A DNA stretch of 64,000 bases from PALG01 sp964495885 (GCA_964495885.1 CAZBWO010000005.1:62001-126000), one strand, 5' to 3'. Positions 25,016-34,706 are shown, counted from the first letter of the stretch. The notes: generated by a model from the sequence alone, not told the origin. Numbers and translations: made by a program.

Positions 25016-26753
25016 ACATTGTGTAAAAACAAAAGAAAATACTGAAAATTACAATACCCGATTGCCTTGCCAAATAGGATTCAACTATCATTGCCAACAT
25101 AAAGTAAATAGCAAATATACTTGTCATAGGCCGTTTCTTCCATAATGGAAAAAGAAGAATCAAAAATAGCAAGGCTGGGATTAGTGTTCCATAAGATACT
25201 AAAAACTCAATGTATTGGTTATGGGCATTATACTCTCTGTTTTTGATATCAGATGTTGGGGCTATTCTTTTAGACAACTCTGAACGCACATTTGAACGGC
25301 CTACCCCTTTAAAAAATTGCTTCATGGAAATTTGCATTCCTGCTTCCCATAATTCTGGCCTTGCATCTTGCTTCTCGGTTTTTGTTTTTAAAAATATTGC
25401 TGAAAAAGAGGTTCGATATTGCTCTGATAATAACAGCAGAGCAATTAAAAAAATTCCCGCTGAAGTGAGCACAATAAAATAATACTTTTTCCTAGCCTTG
25501 GGAATATGCTTAAGGGCAATAAAGCACAACATAAATAGTCCTATCATTAAAGGAAGGCGAGCTTGGAGGAAATAAAAAAACACAAAAGCAATTAACCAAA
25601 TAGCAATGGTTTGAGCTTTGATTTTTTTTGAAAGAATCAAACTTGGCAAGAATACAATTACAACAAGACTTGCCAAGTAACTAGTGTGCCAATACTGATT
25701 TACCTTTTCGAATAAAAAAAGAGTCCATGAAGTTGTGTGCCCCAAAAGGGCATATCTCTCAAAAATCGTAATTAGCAATAATATTAAATACAAAAGAACC
25801 CCTATTTGAAGTACTCTTAATGTCTTCTGAAAGACTTCTTTATCTAACCCTAAGAAAAGAAAAGGGGCTAATAAAAAATAAATATAATCGCCAAAATCAT
25901 TTGATACATCAGTAGGGTGAAATAAAACATCAATAGAAATAATACTTACAAAAAGTAACAAAAAGGGCCAGAATTTTTGTGCTTGGCGAATAACATTATT
26001 TTTCTTTTGAAGAAATAGTTGCAATAATAGAAGCGCCAAGGATAACGCCAACAACACATGAGAGACCAATAGCCAAAACGGTAGCAAAAAAAGCCACAAA
26101 TAGAAAACATATCCCCGTAGTTTCTGAATAGTATCCCCTTCAATAACCAAGAAACCTATTTGTTTTTTTATTGAACTGTAAAATTGACTGAGAACAGCTA
26201 CTAATATCATCAACAAAATGAGGTTTGTGACCCAGTGAAAAGGAAGAAAGTTTTTCTTTTTAGAGATTTCACTAAGTATTTCCTTATCTATCATTAGCCA
26301 TCCATTCCCTTTTAGCTTTGAGCTAGCTTGTAATTTTTTATCTATTAAAGTTGTGGAAATGTTGGTGCTACTGTAGGATATCAAATCATTGGCTGAAGCA
26401 AGTTTCCATTCCTTTTCTTGTGATTTTATGGAAATATCACCTAATGTGAACGCCCCTAGATCACTCCTACTCCAAAACACTCCCAAAAAGTCTATTCCAG
26501 AAGGTTGCTTGATGGTATATGATATTACTTGAGGGGATGATGCCTCTAAGGTTACTTTGTGATCCAGAATGGTCGTATCTTGAAATGCTGGTTTGATTGA
26601 AAGCCATGTCGTTGTAGTATAATCTGTTTCAACCGTATATGTTATGGTTATTGGCTTCCATTCTTTTTCATAGAGAAAAAACATATGAAGAATGTTCACA
26701 AAGAGAAGTACCGCAAGAGATACAAGTACTATTTGAAGCCATTTTGTTTTCAT
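24987..26753 (-). CDS. O-antigen ligase family protein with N-terminal periplasmic domain
   Basis: 588 residues. A first transmembrane helix (about 6-26) is followed by a region of about 140 residues rich in Ser/Thr and beta-type sequence (about 30-170), which would lie in the periplasm, and then by a bundle of about 11 helices. The last large loop contains FKGVGRSNVRSEL and YNAHNQYIEFLVSYGTLIP, resembling the HN...G signature of the O-antigen ligase (Wzy_C) family. The extra N-terminal domain is unlike standard ligases and might bind the acceptor (speculative). 21 bp separate it from the acyltransferase gene. Confidence 0.78.
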   Translation of the reverse strand: MKTKWLQIVLVSLAVLLFVNILHMFFLYEKEWKPITITYTVETDYTTTTWLSIKPAFQDTTILDHKVTLEASSPQVISYTIKQPSGIDFLGVFWSRSDLGAFTLGDISIKSQEKEWKLASANDLISYSSTNISTTLIDKKLQASSKLKGNGWLMIDKEILSEISKKKNFLPFHWVTNLILLMILVAVLSQFYSSIKKQIGFLVIEGDTIQKLRGYVFYLWLFLLPFWLLVSHVLLALSLALLLLQLFLQKKNNVIRQAQKFWPFLLLFVSIISIDVLFHPTDVSNDFGDYIYFLLAPFLFLGLDKEVFQKTLRVLQIGVLLYLILLLITIFERYALLGHTTSWTLFLFEKVNQYWHTSYLASLVVIVFLPSLILSKKIKAQTIAIWLIAFVFFYFLQARLPLMIGLFMLCFIALKHIPKARKKYYFIVLTSAGIFLIALLLLSEQYRTSFSAIFLKTKTEKQDARPELWEAGMQISMKQFFKGVGRSNVRSELSKRIAPTSDIKNREYNAHNQYIEFLVSYGTLIPALLFLILLFPLWKKRPMTSIFAIYFMLAMIVESYLARQSGIVIFSIFFCFYTMYDEERKLNL

Positions 26754-26774
26754 AAACTTAGCTAGGCAGAAAAA

Positions 26775-27290
26775 TTATTTTCTGCTTCGGATTAATTTCG
26801 CAGGAACACCCCCTACGATGGTGTATGGCTCAACGTCTTTGGTGACAACCGATCCTGCCCCCACAATAGCTCCTTCTCCAACTGTAATTCCTGGTAAGAC
26901 AACCACATTTCTACCTAACCAAGCGTTATCTTTTATGACAACTTTTTTAGAGCCTTCGGTGCCTTGAAGCACAATAGGAGTATCTACATCCTTATGGATA
27001 TGATTTTGAGTGTAAATTGCCACATTAGGAGCTACAAGCACATAATCACCAATGCTGATTTCCCCTTGTAAAAAAACATTCTCATTTATTCTAGCGCATT
27101 TCCCCACATATAATTTTTTTGCGTCAGAAATATAAATTCCATTTTCAAATTTAGATTTGTTATCGTATACCATTACTCCAAGGATTTTCGACATATACCA
27201 AATCCTAATACTATTAAATCCTGAAAACAATCTTGAATGAGGTAATTTTTGGATTATGAGATAGTAAAAAACAAGTTTCAGCTTATGCAT
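26775..27290 (-). CDS. Hexapeptide-repeat acyltransferase
   Basis: 171 residues with a left-handed beta-helix made of hexapeptide repeats (IGDYVLVAPNVAIYT, VVIKDNAWLGRNVVVLPG, ITVGEGAIVGAGSVVTKDV) and the family ending YTIVGGVPAKLI. The QNHIH segment carries the His that is catalytic in the CysE/LacA/NodL group. It probably O- or N-acetylates a sugar of the repeat unit in the cytoplasm. The start overlaps the preceding gene by 8 bp. Confidence 0.9.
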   Translation of the reverse strand: MHKLKLVFYYLIIQKLPHSRLFSGFNSIRIWYMSKILGVMVYDNKSKFENGIYISDAKKLYVGKCARINENVFLQGEISIGDYVLVAPNVAIYTQNHIHKDVDTPIVLQGTEGSKKVVIKDNAWLGRNVVVLPGITVGEGAIVGAGSVVTKDVEPYTIVGGVPAKLIRSRK

Positions 27291-28524
27291 ACCATTTTTT
27301 AAATTTAAATATTGAAATACTACCTGCCATCATCCCTGCAAAAGCCATAACCATAAAGCCGAAATTATTTGTAAACATAGGTACAAAAAGAGCAAGCATG
27401 ATGGTAAAAAACATCATAAAATTCTTGGAAAATCTAGCATATTCATTTTTGACAATTGTCTTCGCCTCAAAAAGTTTATAGATAAAAAAGAAAAAAATCA
27501 AGATTCCAATTCCTATTTCTGTAAAGAAGCTAAAGAGAAATGCGTCGTAAATTGGCCCTCTGGAATTGATAACTTCCCATCCTAGTAGATCTTGCCCAAT
27601 ATTGTATTGTTTGTAAATATGATCCATCATTAATGAGGTTCGCGAGCCAAAGGTCCCAGGTCCAGACCCCCATGGAAAATGGTCCATATAAATTTCCGAA
27701 GCTTTCGTCACAATTTTCCATCGAACGTAATCACCACTTAAAGCAGCAGTATTAGCAGATCCAAAAAAAGCAAGGTAATAAACAGATAGTCCTAAAAATA
27801 CAATAAAGAAAAAGAGTCCTCTTTTAATCCATTTGTTTAGTTCATTTCTTGTGGGATATGGAAAGAATATAAGAAATAAAAAGATGAAAAATACTTCCTT
27901 CCTAGAAAAGCTTAAAATTGCAAGAACTACAGCCAGTAAAAGCATTAAGACATGTCTCTTGTGAATGACATCACCCAGTGCGTAGTGTACATAATGCCAA
28001 ATAAGAACATATAGAAAAAGAAAAATAGACAAACTTGGGCCAGATCCAAAAAAGGAAATTAAATAAAAGTAATTAATGCCTCTTTTTACACTATGTACCC
28101 CTAAGAAATTTCTGAAAGTGGTATGGTCTATGGCTTCAAAAATTGCTAAAAACCCTATCACTGCCACAAAAACCGTCATGATTCTTTTAAAAGAGCGGAT
28201 AGTTTGATGTTTTTTTTCTTCCGAAAGACTTTGAAAATATAAGAAGTAAAAGAAAAATTGAGAGTAAATTATTATCTGAAAAAAGCCAAGAGGTATTAAT
28301 CCTCTTAGGATAACCAGTAATGAACAATAAAGAATAAAGCCAATGACTACTAAAACCAAGTTGCTGGCCCTTTTTCGATAAATATAAATTACGATTAACC
28401 CCAAAAGAACAGAAATACTCAAAAGTTCATTTAAAATATTCACATTCATCCCTGCCTTCTTTGTGAGCTTGTCTGCAAATGGCTGTAGGATTAGTAGAAT
28501 AAATAATAAATTTCTTAAGAACAT
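27283..28524 (-). CDS. Polytopic O-antigen polymerase-like protein
   Basis: 413 residues with about ten or eleven transmembrane helices. One extracytoplasmic loop holds DHFPWGSGPGTFGSRTS and a second NSRGPIYDAFLFSFFTEIG; the GxGPGTFG type of loop is common in Wzy-like polymerases. There is little else to identify it. Overlaps of 10 bp with the gene before and 8 bp with the acyltransferase after it show that it belongs to the same transcript. Either a Wzy polymerase or a ligase; the sequence does not decide. Confidence 0.7.
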   Translation of the reverse strand: MFLRNLLFILLILQPFADKLTKKAGMNVNILNELLSISVLLGLIVIYIYRKRASNLVLVVIGFILYCSLLVILRGLIPLGFFQIIIYSQFFFYFLYFQSLSEEKKHQTIRSFKRIMTVFVAVIGFLAIFEAIDHTTFRNFLGVHSVKRGINYFYLISFFGSGPSLSIFLFLYVLIWHYVHYALGDVIHKRHVLMLLLAVVLAILSFSRKEVFFIFLFLIFFPYPTRNELNKWIKRGLFFFIVFLGLSVYYLAFFGSANTAALSGDYVRWKIVTKASEIYMDHFPWGSGPGTFGSRTSLMMDHIYKQYNIGQDLLGWEVINSRGPIYDAFLFSFFTEIGIGILIFFFFIYKLFEAKTIVKNEYARFSKNFMMFFTIMLALFVPMFTNNFGFMVMAFAGMMAGSISIFKFKKWYA

Positions 28525-29852
28525 AAGTTTGCCTCTTTTACATTACTGAAATAATGTTCTTTAAAGTATTCGGTTTCTAACGTACCTGATTTATTAAGGT
28601 GCGCATTTAAAATAACTTCCCCTAATTCTAATACCGCTACATCCCCGCTGTTTAAATCAAAGTATTTATAGGGTAAATCATCAATATTGATAAGAATTGG
28701 TTTAGCTCCCAAAAAAATACCTTCAATAACCGTTGTTGAAAAGATGGTGATATTATAATCGCACATTTTCAAAATTTCATAAATACTGTGATTTGGGAAT
28801 ATCTTTATATTTTCTTCATTAGAATAGAGGGATAAATCAAAATTAGGTTGCTTAGGCCGAATCACAAAAAGCCAATCCCTATGTTTGACCGCCTCTTTAT
28901 TTATCATTTCCATGATGGCCTTATCTTGAATATTTTGAAGTGTCACGCAGTAGCAAATCGAAAAGTTAGACTTTATTTCAACGAGCGTTTCTGATAAGAT
29001 TTCTTCTTTAATCAATTCCATTTGCATGCTTCCAATAGGGACAATATTCGCTGGCTCAAATATGAAGCTTGGATATCCTCTATTTTTTTCGAAAGCCCCA
29101 AAAGCAATTAATTTATCTGGATAGAAATCAGGAAATTTCTTAACTGCATGATAAAAAGGATGCCCTTCTCCTATAAAACCGTGTTGAGGTTCCAGCACTG
29201 GGATATTTAATTTTTTAGCCGCCAAAACCATGGGAACTTTTGTAAATCCGCTCAAAAGAAAAACTGCTTTGGGTTTTACCTTACTGAAAAACCAATAAAA
29301 ACTCTTTATTTCTGCAATACTATTTCGAATTGTTTTGGAATAATTAAAGGGAATTTCAAAGTCTGCACAAATTTCTTTAATCAATGCCTCATTCTTTAAC
29401 TCAATATTACTGAATAATCGGTTTTTGAAAGTAATAAGTTTTAGGAAAAGGTCTGAAACTACATGTTTGGAGTGTACTTCTTTTGCAGAGTGGTGAGAGG
29501 TGATGGCCCATTCTACAAACAAGCTTTGCTCTTGACCTACTTTATCTGCCCAAGCATCCATAAAAATATCGTACCATAGCTCATTGTGTGGCCTTCTTTT
29601 ATCTGCATTGTTGAAAAATAAGTAGTTGAATTTTTTTAGCTGAAAAAGATAGGGGATTCCGTAAAAAAAATTCTTTAATAGTTGCCACTTGTTGCGGGTT
29701 CTTAACTTATTACTGTACCCAACCTCTTTAAATTGTTGGGCATAATAAATTCCTTGTCGAAGCAAAGGCCAAACAGGCATACCTTCCGCAGTCTGTATTG
29801 TTTCAACAGGATAATTAGACTCTATTTCTTCTAATATATTTGATTTAAGCAC
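28515..29852 (-). CDS. Putative glycosyltransferase of unknown family
   Basis: 445 residues, soluble, with no signal peptide. I do not recognise the family with certainty. The layout suggests a GT-B enzyme: an N-terminal lobe ending in AVFLLSGFTKVPMVLAAKKL followed by the loop VLEPQHGFIGEGHPFY, and a C-terminal lobe with FVIRPKQPNFDL, MCDYNITIFSTTVIEGIFLG (an SSTxxEA-like phosphate-binding segment) and AKPILINI. This resembles CDP-glycerol- and sialyltransferase-like surface carbohydrate enzymes. Lying next to wzx and the NeuB genes, it is the best candidate in this run for adding the nonulosonic-acid sugar (inference). Confidence 0.55.
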   Translation of the reverse strand: MLKSNILEEIESNYPVETIQTAEGMPVWPLLRQGIYYAQQFKEVGYSNKLRTRNKWQLLKNFFYGIPYLFQLKKFNYLFFNNADKRRPHNELWYDIFMDAWADKVGQEQSLFVEWAITSHHSAKEVHSKHVVSDLFLKLITFKNRLFSNIELKNEALIKEICADFEIPFNYSKTIRNSIAEIKSFYWFFSKVKPKAVFLLSGFTKVPMVLAAKKLNIPVLEPQHGFIGEGHPFYHAVKKFPDFYPDKLIAFGAFEKNRGYPSFIFEPANIVPIGSMQMELIKEEILSETLVEIKSNFSICYCVTLQNIQDKAIMEMINKEAVKHRDWLFVIRPKQPNFDLSLYSNEENIKIFPNHSIYEILKMCDYNITIFSTTVIEGIFLGAKPILINIDDLPYKYFDLNSGDVAVLELGEVILNAHLNKSGTLETEYFKEHYFSNVKEANLCS

Positions 29853-31299
29853 CTTGCCTTTTTTGTAATAGTAATCTAATAGAATTTCTGTTTCTAAAGA
29901 TTGCTATCCCAACAAAAATACCAAGAATGACACATTTAAGGAATATTACCCAAAGAAATTCGAACTGATTTAGCCAATCTTGATATATATAAGGGCTAAA
30001 ACAAGCCATTGCACCAAGAGCAAACCATATCCCTATTCGAATTATTCTATAGGGGATATAAAACAACCTCTGGCTTACAAAGTATGTTATTGAAGTAAAG
30101 AAAATTTTAGTGATAATACTCGCATAAGCTGCCCCCATAAATCCATAGGATTTAATGAGAAAAAAATTTAAAACGATATTTACGAATGCGCCAAACAAGG
30201 TTAATATGGGAAGATACTTTGTCTTTTCAAGAAAAAATACACTGCTAAAGCTAAAATAAAAGCCATTGGCAACAAACGCCATTGCAATAATAGGGACAAC
30301 CTTCCACGATTCATAATAGGTTGGGGCACTTATTAGGGTGAGTAGCTCTGGTGCAAGCCAACTAATACAAATAGCAATCGCCACATATAATATTACAATT
30401 CTTTCACTAACCCTGGCAATATTAGTCTTTGAGTTTTCATCGTTTTTCACCTGCTCAAAAAACCAAGGCGCAAATGCAGAGTTGACCCCCAAAGAAATGA
30501 TATTTACTAATTTCCCCAATTGGGAACCCACATCAAAAAGAGCCACAAAACTCAAGGATTCCATTAAATTAAGCATCACCCTATCTACCATATTCATAGC
30601 CCATCCCGAAAGGTTATGGGGCAATAAAGGCATAGAATACTTTAGGAGTTTTTTCAGCACAACTAGATTAATGCCAAATGTAATTTGCTTCCGAAGACCA
30701 ATAACACTCCACACAAAGGCACAAAAACTGGCAACTGCATTTGCCAGTAAAGCGCCTTCAGCTTTAAAGCCTAGGACCAAAATTAAAAAAAGGGTCCCCC
30801 CAATCATCACGCCGAAATAGGTAAAGTCTAAAAGTGAAGCTTTTTTGGCTTGTTGCTTCGCCTTTAATAAGGATTGATAAAAAAAGTATAGTGGTTGTAA
30901 AAAAATGGAAATTAGCGCTAAAATAACATAGGGATAAAAATCGATATTCTCAAAAAGGGGGTCTAAAATCCACTGTTTTGTTGTTAGTAAAAAAGCTATT
31001 CCAAAAAGGGTAGCCAGTAGAATGGTACTCACACTGGTCCCTAATATTTTTTTTAAATATGTGGGCTTTTCGTCTTTGTATTCGTAGTAATAGTAGGTAG
31101 TTGCCCCACGGAAAGAAAGTCCAAAGAGAATCACCATAAAAGAGATAATCGCTGTAGACGTACTTATAATTCCTAATTGGTCTGTAGATAAAAAAACCGT
31201 GTAGACCGGTAATAAAAAAAACCCTAGACCTCGCTGAAGTAGCGTAAAGAGGCTATATATCGCAGCATTTTGGGCTAATTTACCTTTTTTGGAAGGCAT
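29845..31299 (-). CDS. wzx: Wzx-type oligosaccharide flippase
   Basis: 484 residues with about 14 hydrophobic helices and a MATE-like fold. The N-terminus QNAAIYSLFTLLQRGLGFFL and the repeated LGIISTSTAI and YASIITKIFF segments fit the RfbX/polysaccharide-transporter family, which flips undecaprenyl-linked repeat units to the periplasm. It overlaps the next gene by 8 bp. It is the only flippase candidate in the region, consistent with a Wzx/Wzy-type pathway. Confidence 0.93.
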   Translation of the reverse strand: MPSKKGKLAQNAAIYSLFTLLQRGLGFFLLPVYTVFLSTDQLGIISTSTAIISFMVILFGLSFRGATTYYYYEYKDEKPTYLKKILGTSVSTILLATLFGIAFLLTTKQWILDPLFENIDFYPYVILALISIFLQPLYFFYQSLLKAKQQAKKASLLDFTYFGVMIGGTLFLILVLGFKAEGALLANAVASFCAFVWSVIGLRKQITFGINLVVLKKLLKYSMPLLPHNLSGWAMNMVDRVMLNLMESLSFVALFDVGSQLGKLVNIISLGVNSAFAPWFFEQVKNDENSKTNIARVSERIVILYVAIAICISWLAPELLTLISAPTYYESWKVVPIIAMAFVANGFYFSFSSVFFLEKTKYLPILTLFGAFVNIVLNFFLIKSYGFMGAAYASIITKIFFTSITYFVSQRLFYIPYRIIRIGIWFALGAMACFSPYIYQDWLNQFEFLWVIFLKCVILGIFVGIAIFRNRNSIRLLLQKRQGA

Positions 31300-31320
31300 G
31301 CATTGTGTTTTGATTCTTTA

Positions 31321-31845
31321 TTATTGCTCCAACTTTTTTTCTTCTTGATATATTTCAAGCATCGCTTCTATTGATGAGTGGATCTCAACCAATTTTTCCA
31401 CAAACTCGCGAAAAGCACCATCGCCACCTTTTGTTCTCAATTGCCAATCTACATTTTCTTTGATATACTTTGGAGCATTTGCGGGAACTACACTTAACCC
31501 AACCGCTTTTAAAAGCTCCAGGTCATTAATATCATCCCCTATAAAAGCTACTTCATGTAGCGAAATGTTCATCTCTTTACATAAGGATTTGGCTTTAGAC
31601 AATTTGTCCTTAACTCCCAAAAACACTCGGTCAATTTTGAGTTTATCTGCCCTTCGCTGTACTATTTGGGTGTTTTCCCCCGTCATGATTGCCAATGGGA
31701 CTTCCAAATACTTAAGATATAGTACTCCTACACTATCACTGGTATTGAACCGTTTAAACTCCTGATTGGTATCGTCATAATACATGCTGCCATCTGTCCA
31801 AACACCATCAATATCTGTAATAACTAATTTTGGCAAGGAGTTCAT
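31321..31845 (-). CDS. KdsC-like HAD phosphatase
   Basis: 174 residues, a C0-type HAD hydrolase without a large cap, as in KdsC (Kdo-8-phosphate phosphatase). Motif I is VITDIDGVWTDG (nucleophile Asp), motif II lies in AIMTGEN, motif III is the Lys in GVKDKLSKA and motif IV is GDDINDLELL. In nonulosonic-acid loci such proteins dephosphorylate the 9-phosphate made by a NeuB-type synthase, or are fused to or paired with the cytidylyltransferase. The start codon overlaps the stop of the NeuB gene (TAATG), so the two are translationally coupled. Confidence 0.9.
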   Translation of the reverse strand: MNSLPKLVITDIDGVWTDGSMYYDDTNQEFKRFNTSDSVGVLYLKYLEVPLAIMTGENTQIVQRRADKLKIDRVFLGVKDKLSKAKSLCKEMNISLHEVAFIGDDINDLELLKAVGLSVVPANAPKYIKENVDWQLRTKGGDGAFREFVEKLVEIHSSIEAMLEIYQEEKKLEQ

Positions 31846-32879
31846 TAGTCAATATTTTCTTTATAAATGATTTCATCCTTTGGCAGGCCCTCTTTCAATC
31901 GCTTCCCTAAAACTTGATCTTTATCCATCCACTTGATCCCGTCACCCGGGCTCAATAAATGGATGTCATTTATTGTTAAGATATGTCCTGCTGGAAGTGG
32001 GCGAAGTGTTGCAATAGATCTTTCCAGTTTATGCCTTGCAGATTTTACTGCCTCTTCTATTTTTATTTCTTCGGTTCCAAAGGAAAGTTCCAAATTTCTA
32101 ATATCCCTCATCATACGGTAAATCCCATCAATTTCAAGAGACCCAGCTTGATCTGTTCCTTTCATTTGGCGATCTAGTGTAATGTGTTTTTCAATAATTT
32201 CTGCTCCCATTGCTACTGCTGCAACAGGGGTCGCTATTCCTACAGTATGGTCTGAATACCCTATAGTATATTGTGGATATTTCTTTTGAAGGTACGTAAT
32301 GGTCCTCAAATTCACATTCTGGTATTCAGTAGGATATTGGGAAACACAGTGCAAAATGGAAATCTTCTCATGGTGTTTTGAAATGGTTTCTATTGCCTCA
32401 TCCAATTCCCGGTCTCCAGCCATTCCTGTTGAAACAATAATTGGAATCTTTGTTTCTGCCAGAGCATCCAATAATGGAAGATTGGTTAAATCCCTTGAAG
32501 CTACTTTAAGTCGGTCTGGAGTAAAAAGATTTAAGATTGACAAGCACCCAATGGCACACAATGTCTCCACAAAATCCAACCCTTTCTCTTTGGTATATTG
32601 GTAGCATTCGTAATGTTGTTCGTCACTTAGTTCAAGATAAGCCCTATGTTCGCCATAGGTTTTCCCAAAGGAATGCGGGGTATCATAAGGGCGTGCCATC
32701 TGGGAGGCTGAAAGCTCCTGTTCCAAATCACGCTTGGTCAACTTTACAGCATCCATTCTTGGCAATTCTTTTCCAAATAATTTGTCGTAAACGGGGCGGG
32801 CCACTACATCAATAATTGCTTTTGCGATATCAACAGAACCATTATGGTTTTGTCCTATTTCTCCTATTATGTATGTCAT
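31845..32879 (-). CDS. neuB: N-acetylneuraminate synthase family protein
   Basis: 344 residues. A TIM barrel (about 1-270) condenses phosphoenolpyruvate with an N-acetylhexosamine-type sugar; IGEIGQNHNGS, IVSTGMAG, CVSQYPTEYQNVNL, IGYSDHTVG and EKHITLDRQMKGTD carry the metal- and PEP-binding residues. A C-terminal antifreeze-like SAF domain (about 285-344, from RSIATLRPLPAG) is present, as in full sialic or legionaminic acid synthases. An unusual insertion of about 35 residues follows the first helix (VARPVYDKLFGKELPRMDAV). The product could be sialic, legionaminic or another nonulosonic acid. It is coupled to the KdsC-like phosphatase and follows the secreted beta-helix gene by 3 bp in the opposite order of transcription. 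Confidence 0.9.
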   Translation of the reverse strand: MTYIIGEIGQNHNGSVDIAKAIIDVVARPVYDKLFGKELPRMDAVKLTKRDLEQELSASQMARPYDTPHSFGKTYGEHRAYLELSDEQHYECYQYTKEKGLDFVETLCAIGCLSILNLFTPDRLKVASRDLTNLPLLDALAETKIPIIVSTGMAGDRELDEAIETISKHHEKISILHCVSQYPTEYQNVNLRTITYLQKKYPQYTIGYSDHTVGIATPVAAVAMGAEIIEKHITLDRQMKGTDQAGSLEIDGIYRMMRDIRNLELSFGTEEIKIEEAVKSARHKLERSIATLRPLPAGHILTINDIHLLSPGDGIKWMDKDQVLGKRLKEGLPKDEIIYKENID

Positions 32880-32882
32880 TTA

Positions 32883-34706
32883 TTATTTATTGATAATTTC
32901 AATATGTTTTTCTCTTCTTACATTCAGATAAATAGATGCCTGATTGTTTGTTTGGTTGTCTCGACGGGCTGTATTTTCTCCTAGATTTATAGTTGCTTTC
33001 TTTGTTCTTAATAGTCTTCGGCTAGTCATAATCTCAATATCATAAGAAGGGTTTTGACAGCTTGAATCGTATAAGATGTTATTCCCTATTATGCTAATCA
33101 TTCCTTCCTCTTTGGGCTGAACTAAAATAGGTGTAACCCCCAAATAACAACCTTCAATGGTATTACCTTGAATTGTAACATCAGAAGGCCCATATCTGTT
33201 ATGATATATCTTCCAGGGAGCCTTAGCAATGTGAATTGCCGATGCTACAAAGCCTTCTTCATTTTCATCTTTAACTTCTGCAGGAAGTTTGGGGAGTTGA
33301 GAAACTTCAAAAGTATTTCCAGTGATTTCCGCAAATTCAAAAGGAGAAAACACCCCAACATATTTAAAGTTTTTAAATCGGTTATTAGAAATCCTCACCT
33401 TTTGTGTGAGTCGTTTGTTTTCGTCTTGATTTGTATGCCAAGACCTTATTCCAAAATCCGCATTTTCTATGGTATTATTGATTATGGAGATTGGCCCTAA
33501 TTCCCTAACATATTGGACTCCTCCGCTTTCAAAGCTTTGAGTATATTCACTGCCAATAAAAAAAACTCCGCTACCATAAGGGTCTAAATAATCAATTGTA
33601 AGGTGTTCATTTTTTACATCCAACTCCGGAATACCCACCAATTTAAAATAATTCCCTTCAATTGATATATCTCCCAAGCGAAGCTCTTTTTTATCAAAAT
33701 TAGAATCCATAAATCCATGCAAGATAAAAACCCCTGTACGGCTATTTTCGCAGGAGGAATTTTTAATAGTTATGTTTTTTGTAATGTCACCATCAAAAAG
33801 CACCCCAACATAAAAAGCTCTGTTGGCTCCAAAGAGATTTACATGAACATTTTCAATTAGCACGTTTTGGGCATTTACAATAGTGAGCCCATTCATTGCG
33901 GGATCCTCCTTTGTTGAAGTTTCATTCCATTCAATAACTAGGTCTTTTACTTCAATATTAGAAATAGGCTTTTGAACGTCCCCATATTGGTAGTTTCCAG
34001 CAATTGGTTTACCATCTGGAAATATTTTACTGTAATAACGACCTGTTGTAGGGCCTTGAATAGTAAATATCCCTCCTCTTCGCGTTGAGAATCCATAATT
34101 GTCCCTGTCAAAACGAAGAATGGTTTTGTCACCCATTCCTTTCACCTTAACATTGTCAGAATCTACAACTATATCACGTATATAATAAACCCCTTCAGAA
34201 AACTGGATGGTTCCTCCACCAGAAGAGGCAACATCCAGCATCATTTCTTTCAGAAAACTGTGGTGCCTTTGTTTACCCTCTGTATCTCCATTTTTCCCAG
34301 GAATGATATTTGGATAAACCCCCCACCATTCAGGATAGAAAACAGGTGTATTTGATAATTTTATATTGGATACAGATTCATACCGGTACGATACAACCCC
34401 CTTTTTTGAAAGATCAAAAATTTGCCTTTTAGGGGCTCTAATTCTACCTTGAATTTCTAATTGAGTAGAGTCGTTCGCAATGACAAGCCTGCCCCCATCT
34501 GCAAATTGAAGGGTTACCCAATTTGGAACAATTACATGATCACTAACTTGGACTGGGTTGTTCAAAAGGATGTTCAGTGGGCCGCCATTTGATTTTGAGA
34601 GTATCACTTTGGTGCTAAATGGTTCTTTAGGGTCCCATGTTATTTCCTGTGCAAAGGAAAAAGTATAACACAACAAAGCAGATATGAACAAAACTTTGAA
34701 TCTCAT
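32883..34706 (-). CDS. Secreted right-handed beta-helix protein (pectate-lyase-like)
   Basis: 607 residues from the ATG at 34706, which gives a clean signal peptide MRFKVLFISALLCYTFSFAQ; the longer frame lacks one. The mature protein has the pectate-lyase-superfamily start (GGGTIQFSEGVYYI, KVKGMGDKTILRF) and then beta-helix coils marked by N-rich turns (NVLIENVHVNLFGA, NITIKNSSCENSRTG, ISIEGNYFKLVG, VRISNNRFKNF, VTIQGNTIEG). Such proteins act on polysaccharides as lyases, hydrolases or epimerases in the periplasm or outside. It is embedded between two NeuB genes near an MBOAT gene, like AlgG in alginate loci. The enzyme activity cannot be told. Confidence 0.82.
   Translation of the reverse strand: MRFKVLFISALLCYTFSFAQEITWDPKEPFSTKVILSKSNGGPLNILLNNPVQVSDHVIVPNWVTLQFADGGRLVIANDSTQLEIQGRIRAPKRQIFDLSKKGVVSYRYESVSNIKLSNTPVFYPEWWGVYPNIIPGKNGDTEGKQRHHSFLKEMMLDVASSGGGTIQFSEGVYYIRDIVVDSDNVKVKGMGDKTILRFDRDNYGFSTRRGGIFTIQGPTTGRYYSKIFPDGKPIAGNYQYGDVQKPISNIEVKDLVIEWNETSTKEDPAMNGLTIVNAQNVLIENVHVNLFGANRAFYVGVLFDGDITKNITIKNSSCENSRTGVFILHGFMDSNFDKKELRLGDISIEGNYFKLVGIPELDVKNEHLTIDYLDPYGSGVFFIGSEYTQSFESGGVQYVRELGPISIINNTIENADFGIRSWHTNQDENKRLTQKVRISNNRFKNFKYVGVFSPFEFAEITGNTFEVSQLPKLPAEVKDENEEGFVASAIHIAKAPWKIYHNRYGPSDVTIQGNTIEGCYLGVTPILVQPKEEGMISIIGNNILYDSSCQNPSYDIEIMTSRRLLRTKKATINLGENTARRDNQTNNQASIYLNVRREKHIEIINK

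Noticed and set aside
30338..30820. 160-codon open frame opposite wzx
   Set aside because: Antisense to a well-conserved flippase gene; composition is typical of a shadow frame.
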